Positions 18,551 to 27,579 of a stretch of 64,000 nt of DNA are shown here, one piece after another. The stretch covers positions 124,001 through 188,000 of the forward strand of contig NZ_JACIDT010000005.1 in assembly GCF_014196495.1 (NCBI RefSeq). Direction: 5' to 3'. This DNA comes from Sphingobium jiangsuense. Lineage in GTDB: Bacteria > Pseudomonadota > Alphaproteobacteria > Sphingomonadales > Sphingomonadaceae. Numbering within the stretch: the first letter of the stretch is position 1; every line of letters begins with the position of its first letter. Under the pieces are notes generated by a model. The model was not told where the DNA came from and made no database searches. It saw nothing but the letters and a program-made list of their open reading frames with translations. Position numbers and translations under genes: made by a program.

Positions 18551-19246
18551 ATGCCCAAGCCGCCCGCAGCGATACAGACCGGACAAGCCGCTCCGCGCAG
18601 CCAGACCAGCGCCACCTATGCGCGGATAAAGGCGGATATCCTCGCCGGAAAGATCAGCCCCGGCAAGAAGCTGAAGATCAAGGATATCGCCGCCGAGCTG
18701 GAAGTCAGCCCCGGCGCGGTGCGGGAGGCGCTCAGCCGCCTCGTGCCCGAAGGCTTCGTCGTGTCGCAGGACCAGCGCGGGTTCACCGTGGCGCCGATTT
18801 CCATCGACGATCTGCTCGACCTCACCCGCCTGCGCTGCGACATCGAGGAGATCGCGCTGCGCCGCTCGACCGTGGAGGGAGACGCCTCATGGGAAGCCGC
18901 GATCATCGCCAATCTGCATCGCCTGCTGCATACCCCACGGGTGGTTGACGGCCGGCCCAATGCCGACTGGTTGCTCGCCCATGAACTTTTCCACCGCGCG
19001 CTGGTCAACGGTGCGGCCAGCCCAAGGTTCATCGCGCTCAATACGCAGCTCTACCAGCAGCTGGAACGCTATCGCCTGCTGGGCTGGAACGCCGATCGCC
19101 AGCGGGACGTGGATGTGGAGCATCGGGCGCTGGCCGATGCGGCGCTGGCCCGTGATGCCGACCGGCTCGTCGCGCTGGCGCGCAAGCATTTCGAGCGCAC
19201 GGCCGAGCTGATCGTGGAAGCGACGCAAGCAGACGCGGCGTCCTGA
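18551..19246 (+). CDS. GntR-family (FCD) transcription regulator
   Basis: A 231-residue regulator with an N-terminal winged helix (YARIKADILAGKISPGKKLKIKDIAAELEVSPGAVREALSRLVPEGFV, about 24-72). A helical FCD effector domain follows (DLLDLTRLRCDIEEIALRRS to the end). FCD domains bind a metal and small organic acids. The histidines expected for metal binding are present (H145, H149 and later histidines, positions approximate). Separated by 84 bp from the FecR-like gene and followed by the ECF sigma gene, it could control the sulfur island, the FecIR system or the aldarate genes; the sequence does not decide. Confidence 0.85.
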   Translation: MPKPPAAIQTGQAAPRSQTSATYARIKADILAGKISPGKKLKIKDIAAELEVSPGAVREALSRLVPEGFVVSQDQRGFTVAPISIDDLLDLTRLRCDIEEIALRRSTVEGDASWEAAIIANLHRLLHTPRVVDGRPNADWLLAHELFHRALVNGAASPRFIALNTQLYQQLERYRLLGWNADRQRDVDVEHRALADAALARDADRLVALARKHFERTAELIVEATQADAAS

Positions 19247-19371
19247 CCGCGCCGATCCTTCGCGGCAAGTCGCCGCCGTCATCAACCCGTCACATGCATC
19301 CTCTTTGAAGCGCCATCTGCCGTCGCCGATTCGAGGCGCGGCATCCATGGGACGATGGGCGGCGGGATCAG

Positions 19372-19965
19372 ATGGGCGATCAGTGCGACACCGTTGCGGC
19401 CTGGATAGCGCGCGAGATCGTGCCGCATGAGGCCGCCATCCGCCGCTGGCTGGCGCGCCGCTGGGGCCATGCCGTCGATGTGGAGGATGTGATCCAGGAG
19501 GCCTATTGCCGCCTCGCCGGGCTTGCCTCGATCGATCATATCGACAATCCGGCGGGCTATTTCCACCGCACCGCGCATGCGGCGGCGAGCGACCTGATGC
19601 GCCGCGCGGGCATAATTAATTTCACTTTGATGACCCGGATCGAATGGTCGGACGTCATGGATGGTGAGCCATTGCCCGATCAGGCGATGGAGGCGAGCCA
19701 GGAACTCGAACGGGTGCGGGGTCTGATGTCCGCCCTTCCCGATACCTGCCGCCGGGTTATCGAATTGCGGCGGGTCGAGGGCCTGTCGCGCAAGGAAACG
19801 GCCGAGCGGCTGGGCGTGAGCGAGAACGACGTGAAAAACCATCTCGTGCGCGGCCTGCAAAAGGTCATGAAAAGGATGGCGGAGCAGGACGCGCGCATGG
19901 ACGGCGACGAACAGGCGGATGCCGGCAGGAAGGCGGAACGGATTGGCAAGCACCGGCCCCACTAA
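19372..19965 (+). CDS. ECF sigma factor, FecI-like
   Basis: A 197-residue extracytoplasmic-function sigma factor. Region 2 is seen as VDVEDVIQEAYCRLAGL and AGYFHRTAHAAASDLMRR (about 35-80). Region 4 is seen as LPDTCRRVIELRRVEGLSRKETAERLGVSENDVKNHLVRGLQKV (about 121-165). It overlaps the anti-sigma gene by about 45 bp, the usual arrangement for co-translated sigma/anti-sigma pairs. It likely transcribes the STN-containing receptor gene downstream when the receptor is loaded with its substrate. Confidence 0.9.
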   Translation: MGDQCDTVAAWIAREIVPHEAAIRRWLARRWGHAVDVEDVIQEAYCRLAGLASIDHIDNPAGYFHRTAHAAASDLMRRAGIINFTLMTRIEWSDVMDGEPLPDQAMEASQELERVRGLMSALPDTCRRVIELRRVEGLSRKETAERLGVSENDVKNHLVRGLQKVMKRMAEQDARMDGDEQADAGRKAERIGKHRPH

Positions 19966-21007
19966 CGGCATAGACGATCAGGCCGCGATCTGGGCGGTGG
20001 AGGCGGCTCATGGCGACATGACGCCCGAAAGCCGCGCCGATCTGGAACGCTGGCTGGCGGCGGACAGGCGGCATCGCGGCGCCTATATCCGCGCCCGCGC
20101 CTGGCTGCGCGCCGCCGAAGAGGCGGTGGTGGAGGCGCGCGCGGCTGCCGTCTCGCCTCCAGTCGCCGCCGCGCCCCTCGTTTCGGATAATGACAATGAA
20201 CGGGATCATGGGGATCAGTCCCGGTCCTTTGCCGCCCCCACGCCCGCGCGCCCGCTCCGGCGCGCGCTGCCGTGCTGGGGCGGGCGGATTGTCGCGGGCG
20301 GCGGCGCGCTGGCCGCTTCGCTGGCGGTGCTGCTGGCGCTCGGCGTGCCGCTGCCATCCCTGTCCGGCGGCGGCGGCGCGGCCGAGGAGGGCGCGGGGCA
20401 GATCGTGCGGCTGCGCGACGGGTCGGTTGCCCGGCTCGGCCCCGATGCGCGCATCCAGGTCGTGCTGGCGGACGATATCCGCACCATCACCCTGCTGAGC
20501 GGCGAGGCGACCTTCGAGGTCGCGCGGGACAAGGCGCGGCCTTTCGTCGTGCGGTCGGGCGACGTCTATGCGCAGGCGACGGGCACCGTCTATTCGGTCG
20601 GCCGCGTCGGCGACACCGGCGGCACGGTGAAGGTGCTGGAAGGCAGCGTGCTGGTATGGCCGCGCGACGAGCGCGATCAGGCGGTGCGGCTGGCGGCGGG
20701 CGGCACGGTCACGCTCGATCCGGGGCCGGAGCCCGCGCCCGCCCCCGACGCGCCGCCCGTCCGCCGCCTGTCCCCGCCCGACATGGCGCGCATATCGCTC
20801 GACAATGTGCCGATCGCCCAGGCGGCGCAGCGGTTCAACCGGGTCAACAGCACGAAGATCGTCATCGCCGACCCCGCGATCGGCGAAATCAGGATCATCG
20901 GCCATTACAAGTCCAACGATCCGGAACAGTTCGCCAGGGCCGCCGCAATGATATCGGGCGGACAGGTGCGGCATGTCGACGGTGATATAGTAATATTCAT
21001 GAAATAA
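19919..21007 (+). CDS. FecR-family anti-sigma factor
   Basis: A 362-residue protein with the N-terminal DUF4880 anti-sigma domain (AAIWAVEAAHGDMTPESRADLERWLAADRRHRGAYIRARAWL), a membrane helix around residues 130-145 and a periplasmic FecR domain (GQIVRLRDGSVARLGPDARIQVV and VARDKARPFVVRSGDVYAQATGTVYSV). A C-terminal secretin/STN-like segment ends the protein. An in-frame TTG at 19943 with AAGGCGG upstream is an alternative start. It should hold the ECF sigma inactive and relay the signal from the receptor encoded just downstream. Confidence 0.9.
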   Translation: MPAGRRNGLASTGPTNGIDDQAAIWAVEAAHGDMTPESRADLERWLAADRRHRGAYIRARAWLRAAEEAVVEARAAAVSPPVAAAPLVSDNDNERDHGDQSRSFAAPTPARPLRRALPCWGGRIVAGGGALAASLAVLLALGVPLPSLSGGGGAAEEGAGQIVRLRDGSVARLGPDARIQVVLADDIRTITLLSGEATFEVARDKARPFVVRSGDVYAQATGTVYSVGRVGDTGGTVKVLEGSVLVWPRDERDQAVRLAAGGTVTLDPGPEPAPAPDAPPVRRLSPPDMARISLDNVPIAQAAQRFNRVNSTKIVIADPAIGEIRIIGHYKSNDPEQFARAAAMISGGQVRHVDGDIVIFMK

Positions 21008-21125
21008 TGATGTAATGGAATATTAATATTCGGAAAGTTGATCCAAAGCAGGAACTGCCCCGTCGATAGGTTCGGAAGTTCGGAAACGAACATCGAACAG
21101 CATCAACAACAGGGGTCATCCGAAA

Positions 21126-24100
21126 ATGCACGCTTCTTTCTTCCGTTCGGCCGTGTCGCTGGCCGTGGTCGCGGTGGCGATCTGCCAGCCCGCCGCCGCT
21201 TTCGCGCAAAAGCGCGGCTTCGCCGTTCCGGCCCAGTCCGCATCGGCCGGCATTCGCGAGTTCGCGCGGCAGGCGGGCATCCAGATCACGCTGGCCGGGC
21301 GCGACGGGGACGGGCGCTCCACCAATGCGGTGCGCGGCGATCTGGACGTGCGCGAGGCGCTGGACCGGCTGCTGGCGGGCACCGGCCTGCTGGTGCGGTC
21401 GTTCGACGGGCAGGTGGCGATGCTCGCCGCCGATGCCGCGCCGGTGGCGGAGGCCGAACCGGCGGGCGGCGAGGGCGCCATCACCGTCACCGGATCGCGC
21501 ATCGCGCGGCCGGAGCTGGAAAGCGCGATGCCGATCGGCGTCGTCGACATGGAGGTCGCGCGCAAGGCGGGCAACACCTCCGCCTATGAGACGATCTTGC
21601 GCGACGTCGCGGTGGGGCCGGGCAACGGGCCCTATAACAGCGCGCCCGAAGGCCAATATGACGGCGGCATGGCGACGATCGAGCTGCGCAACATGGGGGT
21701 CAGCCGCTCGTTGACGCTGGTGGACGGCCGCCGCCGGGTATCGGGCGCGGCGTCGTCCTCGGCGGTCGACATCAACATGATCCCGACGGCGATGATCGAG
21801 CGGATCGAGATCGTCACCGGCGGCGCGGCGGCCATCTACGGCGCGGACGCGGTGACGGGCGCGGCCAACATCATCACCCGCAGGAATTTCAACGGGCTGG
21901 AAATCTCCGCCACCACCGGCACCACCGAGGCGGGCGGGGGCAGCAAGTCGCAGGTCTCCCTCGTCGCGGGCACCGGCTTTTCCGACAATCGCGGATCGAT
22001 CACCATCGGCGGCACCTGGATGCGCAACAAGCCCATCTATTTCCACCAGCGCTATTCGCGCGACACCAATATCAGCTACCAGATCAACTCCGCCAGCAAG
22101 GGGCCGGACGACGGCATTCCGGATCGCACGATCCGCTACAACATGACCAACATGTATCTCCAGCCCAATGCGAACATCTATGTCGGCGGCAAGACCTATC
22201 TGCTCGCGCCCGACGGGTCGGCCTATGTCGGCCAATATGCCAATGGCTGCATTTCCGGCTGCGGCACCTCGCGCGACGGCGGCGACGGCGGCTTCCCGCA
22301 GAGCCAGTATTGGAGCGACTTCCTGATCGCGCCGATCGAGAATTATTCCGTCATCGCCCGCTTCGATTACGAGCTGTCGGACTGGCTGAGCTATTCCGCG
22401 CGGTTCGATTACGGCCGGTCGCAATATGACGCCTATCGCCGCCCCTATCGCGATGACGACCGGCTGACCTGGCTCAACGGCGCGGGCGGGGCCACCGCCT
22501 ATCTCGACAACCCCTATCTGCCGGATTCCTTCCGCCAGATCATGGTCGCCGCCGGGCTGACGTCGACGGCGGTGCGCCGGTCCTATGAGAATTTCGGGCA
22601 GATGACCGATTATAGCGACCGCCAGAGCATGACGGTCGGTTCCGGTTTCAACGGCAAGCTGCCCGGCGGCTTCGAATGGGATGCCTTCTGGCAATATGGC
22701 CGCAGCACCAACGATATCCACGCGGACAATGTGCCGATCGCCTCGCGCTTCATCGCCGCGCGCGACGTCATCGCCGATCCGGTCACCGGCGACCCCGTCT
22801 GCCGCGACCCGGCCGCCCGCGCGATCGGCTGCGTGCCGTTCGACATTTTCAGCGAGGCCCCGCTGACGGCGGAGCAGCGCGAATGGATGATGGCGACGCG
22901 GCGCAAGCATCGCGAGCAGACGCAGACCATCTACGGCGGCACCATCGGCGGCAGCCCGCTGACGCTGCCGGGCGGGCCGGTGCAGATGGTGGTGGGCTTC
23001 GAGCACCGCCGCGAATCGATCCACAATATCGATGACAACGGCGCCGCCCCGCCGGACCGCGAATTGTCGCATCTGGGCGCCTGGGCCCCCTATGAGCCGG
23101 AACTGCGCGCGTCCAACCATGTGTCGGAAGCCTATGGCGAGCTGGTGGTGCCGGTGCTGCGCGACCTGCCCTTCGCCCATCGGCTGACGGTGGAGGGCGC
23201 CTATCGCTATTCCGATTACAGCGATTTCGACTCGACCAGCACCTGGAAAGTCGGCGGCAGCTGGTCGCCGATGCCGGAGGTGACGTTGCGGGCGGTTCGC
23301 TCCCGCAGCGTGCGCGTGCCCAATTTCGGCGAGCGCTATTCGGCGCGCGCGGTGCAGGAAATCGGCGTGCGCGATGCCTGCCTCGAAACCAGCTATCGCG
23401 CCAATGCGACGCGCCAGGCCAATTGCGCGCTGTTGATGCAGCAGCTGGGCGTGCCCACCCCCTATCTGCCCAGCGAGATCGGCACCGGCCGCGTCATCAC
23501 CGGCGGCAGCGCGGATGTGACGCCCGAAACGTCGAACAGCCTCACGCTGGGCGCGGTGTTCCAGCCGCGCTTCCTGCCGGGGTTCGACCTGACCGTCGAT
23601 TATTGGAGCATCAAGCTCGACAACATGATCGCCGCGATCGCGCAGCAGGACATCCTCAACCTGTGCATGGACCTGCCTTCCATCGACAACCAGTTCTGCG
23701 ACCGGATAACCCGCGACAGCCGCGGCTATGCCGAAGGGGTCGACACCAGCTACATGAACGTGTCGGAATCCGAGGCGAAGGGCATCGACATCGGCGTGAA
23801 CTATCGCAGGATGGTCGGTCCGGGTCAGCTCAGCCTGGCGTTGCGGGCGAGCTATCTGCTCAAATTCGAAACCACCACCCTGCCGGGCGTGGCGACCAGC
23901 CGCATCATCTATGACGGCGGCTATCAGAACCCGCGCCTGCGCGGCAATCTGTTCGCCAATTATCGGGTGGGGGACTGGGATATCGGCCTCAACACCCGCC
24001 TGTGGGGCAGCGCCGTCAACTACACCAATGTGTCGGACGAGGCCTATGAAGCCAATGAGTTGCCGGCCAAGCTGTATAACGACCTGAACGTCGGCTGGGC

Positions 24101-24251
24101 GATGAACGACAACATGACCCTGCGCGTCGGCGTCAACAACCTGTTCGACGTGCAGCCGCCCTATCGCCCGCGCACCTATTATCAGGGCGGCGGCGGCGTC
24201 TACGACGTTTATGGCCGGTATTTCTTCGGCAGCGTCAACTTCAAGTTCTGA
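21126..24251 (+). CDS. TonB-dependent receptor with N-terminal STN signalling domain
   Basis: A 1041-residue outer-membrane receptor. A signal peptide (to about AFAQ) is followed by an STN domain of about 50 residues (FAVPAQSASAGIREFARQAGIQITLAGR to VREALDRLLAGTGL). A plug follows (GAITVTGSRI and ASSSAVDINMIPTAMIERIEIVTGGAAAIYGADAVTGAANIITRR), then a barrel ending in Phe. The plug sequence with IERIEIVTGGAAAIYGADAVTGAVN-type motif is the subfamily common in sphingomonads and Caulobacter for large organic substrates. With the sigma and FecR genes upstream it forms a complete trans-envelope signalling system. The phosphodiesterase gene 14 bp downstream suggests an organophosphate ligand, not iron. 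Confidence 0.92.
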   Translation: MHASFFRSAVSLAVVAVAICQPAAAFAQKRGFAVPAQSASAGIREFARQAGIQITLAGRDGDGRSTNAVRGDLDVREALDRLLAGTGLLVRSFDGQVAMLAADAAPVAEAEPAGGEGAITVTGSRIARPELESAMPIGVVDMEVARKAGNTSAYETILRDVAVGPGNGPYNSAPEGQYDGGMATIELRNMGVSRSLTLVDGRRRVSGAASSSAVDINMIPTAMIERIEIVTGGAAAIYGADAVTGAANIITRRNFNGLEISATTGTTEAGGGSKSQVSLVAGTGFSDNRGSITIGGTWMRNKPIYFHQRYSRDTNISYQINSASKGPDDGIPDRTIRYNMTNMYLQPNANIYVGGKTYLLAPDGSAYVGQYANGCISGCGTSRDGGDGGFPQSQYWSDFLIAPIENYSVIARFDYELSDWLSYSARFDYGRSQYDAYRRPYRDDDRLTWLNGAGGATAYLDNPYLPDSFRQIMVAAGLTSTAVRRSYENFGQMTDYSDRQSMTVGSGFNGKLPGGFEWDAFWQYGRSTNDIHADNVPIASRFIAARDVIADPVTGDPVCRDPAARAIGCVPFDIFSEAPLTAEQREWMMATRRKHREQTQTIYGGTIGGSPLTLPGGPVQMVVGFEHRRESIHNIDDNGAAPPDRELSHLGAWAPYEPELRASNHVSEAYGELVVPVLRDLPFAHRLTVEGAYRYSDYSDFDSTSTWKVGGSWSPMPEVTLRAVRSRSVRVPNFGERYSARAVQEIGVRDACLETSYRANATRQANCALLMQQLGVPTPYLPSEIGTGRVITGGSADVTPETSNSLTLGAVFQPRFLPGFDLTVDYWSIKLDNMIAAIAQQDILNLCMDLPSIDNQFCDRITRDSRGYAEGVDTSYMNVSESEAKGIDIGVNYRRMVGPGQLSLALRASYLLKFETTTLPGVATSRIIYDGGYQNPRLRGNLFANYRVGDWDIGLNTRLWGSAVNYTNVSDEAYEANELPAKLYNDLNVGWAMNDNMTLRVGVNNLFDVQPPYRPRTYYQGGGGVYDVYGRYFFGSVNFKF

Positions 24252-24265
24252 CGGGAGGCATGGCG

Positions 24266-25189
24266 ATGAAGAGGTTCGCGCGATCGAAACTGTTGCGCCC
24301 TGCGGTTCTGGCGCTGGCGGCGGGGGGCATGATGCTCCCCGCCCCGTCCATCGCTGCCGCGCCTGCGACTCCTGCCGCCGGCAAGGCGGCCGAGGGGCAG
24401 GCGGGCAAGCGGGCGATGAAGGTCATCGCCCATCGCGGCGGGGCGATGGCCCGGCCGGAAAACACCATGGCCGCCTTCCACCACGCCGCGGGAATGGGCG
24501 TCGACTATCTGGAATTCGACATGATGATGACGCGCGACAACCGCGTGGTCGTCCATCACGATACGGCCATCAACCCGGAATTCTGCAAGTCCGCGACGGA
24601 CACGGCGCCCGCCCCGGTGCGCGACCTGAGTTTCGCGCAGACGCAGGCCTTCGACTGCGGCTCCGCCGTGCGGCCCGCCTATGCGGGAAGCCGCTTCCTC
24701 GCCGTGCCGGGCGCGCGCATCCCCGGTCTGGAGGAGGTGCTGGCGACCTTCGCGGGCGGCGATGCGCTGTTCTTCGCCGAAACCAAGATACCGCAGGGCG
24801 CGGATATCGACCCTGTGCTGTTCGCCACGTTGCTGGAAGATGCGGTGCGCCGCCACGGGCTGGAGGACCGGCTGATCCTGCAATCCTTCGATTTCCGCAC
24901 GATCGATGCGCTGCACGCGATCAATCCGCGCATCCGCACCTGCCTGCTGGGCGTGCCGCGCCAGACGCGCGACTATCTGGCGATGCTGCGCCGGCACCAT
25001 GCCGGATGCATCGTGCTCAGCCATGACGAGGTGGACCGGGCGGGCGTGCGCGCGCTGCAACAGGCCGGGGTGCTGGTGTTCTCCGGCGTGGCCGACACCG
25101 AGGCGGACTGGCGCAAATATGCCGATCTCGGCTTCGATGCGTTGTTCACCAACGAGCCGGAAGGGGCGATCGCCTTCCTGCGGCGGTAA
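24266..25189 (+). CDS. Glycerophosphodiester phosphodiesterase
   Basis: A 307-residue secreted or periplasmic GDPD enzyme. A signal peptide (to about PSIAAA) precedes the catalytic barrel: HRGG with the catalytic His, RPENTMAAF, DYLEFDMMMTRDNRVVVHHD carrying the metal ligands Glu-x-Asp and the second His, and AETK for the third acidic ligand. Such enzymes hydrolyse glycerophosphodiesters to sn-glycerol-3-phosphate and an alcohol. ATG 24266 is chosen over 24260 because GGGAGG then has proper spacing. It follows the STN receptor by 14 bp and precedes PhoD, so uptake and two-step release of phosphate appear linked. Confidence 0.88.
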   Translation: MKRFARSKLLRPAVLALAAGGMMLPAPSIAAAPATPAAGKAAEGQAGKRAMKVIAHRGGAMARPENTMAAFHHAAGMGVDYLEFDMMMTRDNRVVVHHDTAINPEFCKSATDTAPAPVRDLSFAQTQAFDCGSAVRPAYAGSRFLAVPGARIPGLEEVLATFAGGDALFFAETKIPQGADIDPVLFATLLEDAVRRHGLEDRLILQSFDFRTIDALHAINPRIRTCLLGVPRQTRDYLAMLRRHHAGCIVLSHDEVDRAGVRALQQAGVLVFSGVADTEADWRKYADLGFDALFTNEPEGAIAFLRR

Positions 25190-25276
25190 GTCCCCGATTT
25201 GCAACAGAGCGCGGCTATGGCTGTCGCGGCGCGCTGCATCCCGATCAACGGCAGCCAGGGAAACAGGAAACCGGTC

Positions 25277-26881
25277 ATGCATTCGGATCGTCGCACTCTC
25301 CTCCGGGCCATGGGCGGCCTGACCCTGCTGGCGGGGCTGTCGCCGCGCGTGCTCCCGGCCCAGCCGATGTTCACGGGGCCGGTGTTGCGCGATCCGCTCG
25401 GCGCTGACCCCTTCACGCTCGGCGTCGCGTCCGGCGATCCCTGGCCCGACGGCTTCGTGATCTGGACCCGGCTCGTCCCGCGCCCGATGGACGAGCATGG
25501 CGGCATGCCCGCCGCGCGCGTGCCGGTGCGCTGGGAGGTGGCGGAGGATGAAGGCTTTGCGCGCGTGGTGCAGCGCGGCGAGGCGATGGCGATGCCGGAG
25601 CTCGGCCATTCGGTGCATGTGGAGGTGAGCGGTTTGAGGCCGCATCGCCGCTATTTCTACCGCTTCGCCACCGCCGGATCGGATATCAGCCCGGTGGGCA
25701 TGGTGCGCACTGCGCCCGCGCGCGACGCGCTGGTGCAGCGCGTGCGCATCGGCGTCGCCGGGTGCCAGAATTACGAGATGGGCTATTATGACGCCTGGGC
25801 CCATTTGGCGAAGGAGCCGGATCTGGACCTGATCTTCCATTATGGCGACTATATCTATGAAGGCGGCGCCACGCCGCCGGGGCCGCAGGCCAATGGCTGG
25901 ACGCCGGTGCGCCGGCATGTCGGCAACGAAATCTACAGCATAGAGGATTATCGCCGCCGCTATGCCCAGTATAAGAGCGACCCGGCGTTGCAGGCGGCGC
26001 ATGCGGCCTGCGCCTTCGCCTGTTCTTTCGACGATCATGAGGTCGACAATAATTTCGCGGGCGATTTCGATCAGGACGGCTCGGCGCCGGAGATATTCGC
26101 GCTGCGCCGCTTGGGCGCGTTGCAGGCGTGGTATGAGAACATGCCGGTGCGCCGGGCGCAATTCCCGACGCTGGGCGGGCTGACCGCCTATCGCCGCCTC
26201 GATTACGGGCAGCTGTTGCGCACCCATGTGCTCGACACCCGCTCCTATCGGTCCGACCAGCCCTGCAATGACGGCAAGGTCCAGCCCTGCCCGCGCAGCG
26301 CCCTCACCGCGCCGGACATGCTCGGCCGCGCGCAGGAGGCATGGCTCGACGAGGGGCTGGACGCGGCCAGGGGCAATGCGGCGGCGTGGAACCTGCTCGC
26401 CCAGCAGGTGATCGTCATGCCGGTCGATTTCCGCGCCGCCGATGCGGAAGAGGGCAAGTTCGCCACCGACCTGTGGGACGGATATCGCCCGGCGCGCGCG
26501 CGGTTGATCGACACCATCGGCCGCCACCGCCTCACCAATGTCGTCATCGCCACCGGCGACCATCACCGCCATCTGGTCGGCAGCGTGCCCGAAAAGGACG
26601 AGGCGCCCGACGGCAGGAAGGTGGCGGTCGAATTCCAGGCCGCCTCGATCAGCTCCAACGGCAACGGCAAGGGGGAGGCGGGGCTGGAGCATATGATGCG
26701 CAACAACCCGCATTTCGACCTCTACACCGACCGGCGCGGCTATCAGCTGTTCGACGTCACGCCCAAGGAATGGCGCACCGATGTGAAGGTGATGGATCAG
26801 GTCGAGCGGCCCGGCGGCCGGATCGGCACGCTGGCGAGCTATGTGGTGACGCCCGACGCCGCGCGGCTGCATCGGGGCTAG
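25277..26881 (+). CDS. phoD: Alkaline phosphatase PhoD
   Basis: A 534-residue PhoD-family phosphodiesterase/phosphatase. The N-terminus has a Tat-type twin-arginine signal (DRRTLLRAMGG then a hydrophobic stretch ending at LPAQ). The PhoD N-domain (FTLGVASGDPWPDGFVIWTRL) is followed by the metallophosphatase core with VAGCQNYEMGYYDAWAHLA, IFHYGDYIYEG and SFDDHEVDNNF, and by late histidines in ATGDHHRH. The family needs Fe3+/Ca2+ and folds before export, consistent with Tat. ATG 25277 follows AGGAAACC. It lies 87 bp after the GDPD gene and probably removes phosphate from its product or hydrolyses phosphodiesters directly. Confidence 0.92.
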   Translation: MHSDRRTLLRAMGGLTLLAGLSPRVLPAQPMFTGPVLRDPLGADPFTLGVASGDPWPDGFVIWTRLVPRPMDEHGGMPAARVPVRWEVAEDEGFARVVQRGEAMAMPELGHSVHVEVSGLRPHRRYFYRFATAGSDISPVGMVRTAPARDALVQRVRIGVAGCQNYEMGYYDAWAHLAKEPDLDLIFHYGDYIYEGGATPPGPQANGWTPVRRHVGNEIYSIEDYRRRYAQYKSDPALQAAHAACAFACSFDDHEVDNNFAGDFDQDGSAPEIFALRRLGALQAWYENMPVRRAQFPTLGGLTAYRRLDYGQLLRTHVLDTRSYRSDQPCNDGKVQPCPRSALTAPDMLGRAQEAWLDEGLDAARGNAAAWNLLAQQVIVMPVDFRAADAEEGKFATDLWDGYRPARARLIDTIGRHRLTNVVIATGDHHRHLVGSVPEKDEAPDGRKVAVEFQAASISSNGNGKGEAGLEHMMRNNPHFDLYTDRRGYQLFDVTPKEWRTDVKVMDQVERPGGRIGTLASYVVTPDAARLHRG

Positions 26882-26940
26882 GGTAGCGGCCGCACCGGAC
26901 GTGTGCTAGCGGTCCAACCGGAGGCATCGGGGAGGATCGC

Positions 26941-27408
26941 GTGACCGCCAATCATTATATCCGGCGGGAAACGCTGGTGAATGTCGCCATAAACTGCTTT
27001 TTCGCGGCGCTGTTCTTCTTCGTCGTGTTCGGCGGGCAGGACAGGGTCCCGGTCTGGGGCCTGGGCAACTGGGTTTTCGATTTCATCCCGCAAAGCTTCA
27101 TGATCGCGCTGCTGGGCACGATCATACCCGGCGCGCTGGCGGCAAAGCGGCTGAGGGCGGGGGCGGTGCAAGCCCTCGTCCGCCCCTCGCCGTTGCCGCG
27201 CAACCTGCTGCTGCGCGCGCTGCTGCTGGCGGTGGTGTCGGCCGTCATCGGCGCGACCGCCGTCGCGCTGCTGATGACGGCCACGGATGCGGGCCATCTG
27301 GAGCCGCTGCCCGCGCTGCTGCTGAAGATCGGCTATGCCGCGCTGCTGTCGATCGTGATAACCCCGCCGGGGCTGCGCGCCGCGCTGACACTGCCCGCCG
27401 CCGCCTGA
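26941..27408 (+). CDS. Small integral membrane protein, unknown function
   Basis: A 155-residue protein with about four hydrophobic helices (residues near 12-32, 45-65, 88-112 and 125-150). It starts at GTG with GGGGAGGAT upstream. No motif that I recognise. It follows phoD by 59 bp on the same strand but its link to phosphorus use is only positional. Confidence 0.6.
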   Translation: MTANHYIRRETLVNVAINCFFAALFFFVVFGGQDRVPVWGLGNWVFDFIPQSFMIALLGTIIPGALAAKRLRAGAVQALVRPSPLPRNLLLRALLLAVVSAVIGATAVALLMTATDAGHLEPLPALLLKIGYAALLSIVITPPGLRAALTLPAAA

Positions 27409-27548
27409 CCGATCCGGCGGCCCCGCCCGGCCTGCTGTTCGTCGCAGGGGCTTTGCTGTTGGCGGCCGGCGGAATATTGGTGGTGGACCGCCATACGCCG
27501 CCGGTGCGCGCCGGGCCGCGCCGGGGCCGGGAGCTGGCGGCGGGCTGA
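27405..27548 (+). CDS. Possible 47-residue membrane peptide (CTG start or frameshift)
   Basis: Immediately at the stop of the preceding membrane protein, the -1 frame opens with CTG overlapping that stop (CCTGACC) and reads 47 codons. It has one clear hydrophobic segment (GLLFVAGALLLAAGGILVV) and a basic proline-rich tail before TGA. No ATG/GTG start exists. It could be read from CTG, by a -1 frameshift, or not at all. Confidence 0.2.
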   Translation: MTDPAAPPGLLFVAGALLLAAGGILVVDRHTPPVRAGPRRGRELAAG

Positions 27549-27579
27549 CTGACGGGCGGGCGTGGAGGAAAGGCGAACC

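Noticed and set aside
20997..23180. 727-codon open frame on the minus strand
   Set aside because: Antisense to the STN receptor gene, compositionally biased, no domain.
24209..26872. 887-codon open frame on the minus strand
   Set aside because: Antisense to GDPD and PhoD, both of which have clear catalytic motifs; the antisense frame has none.
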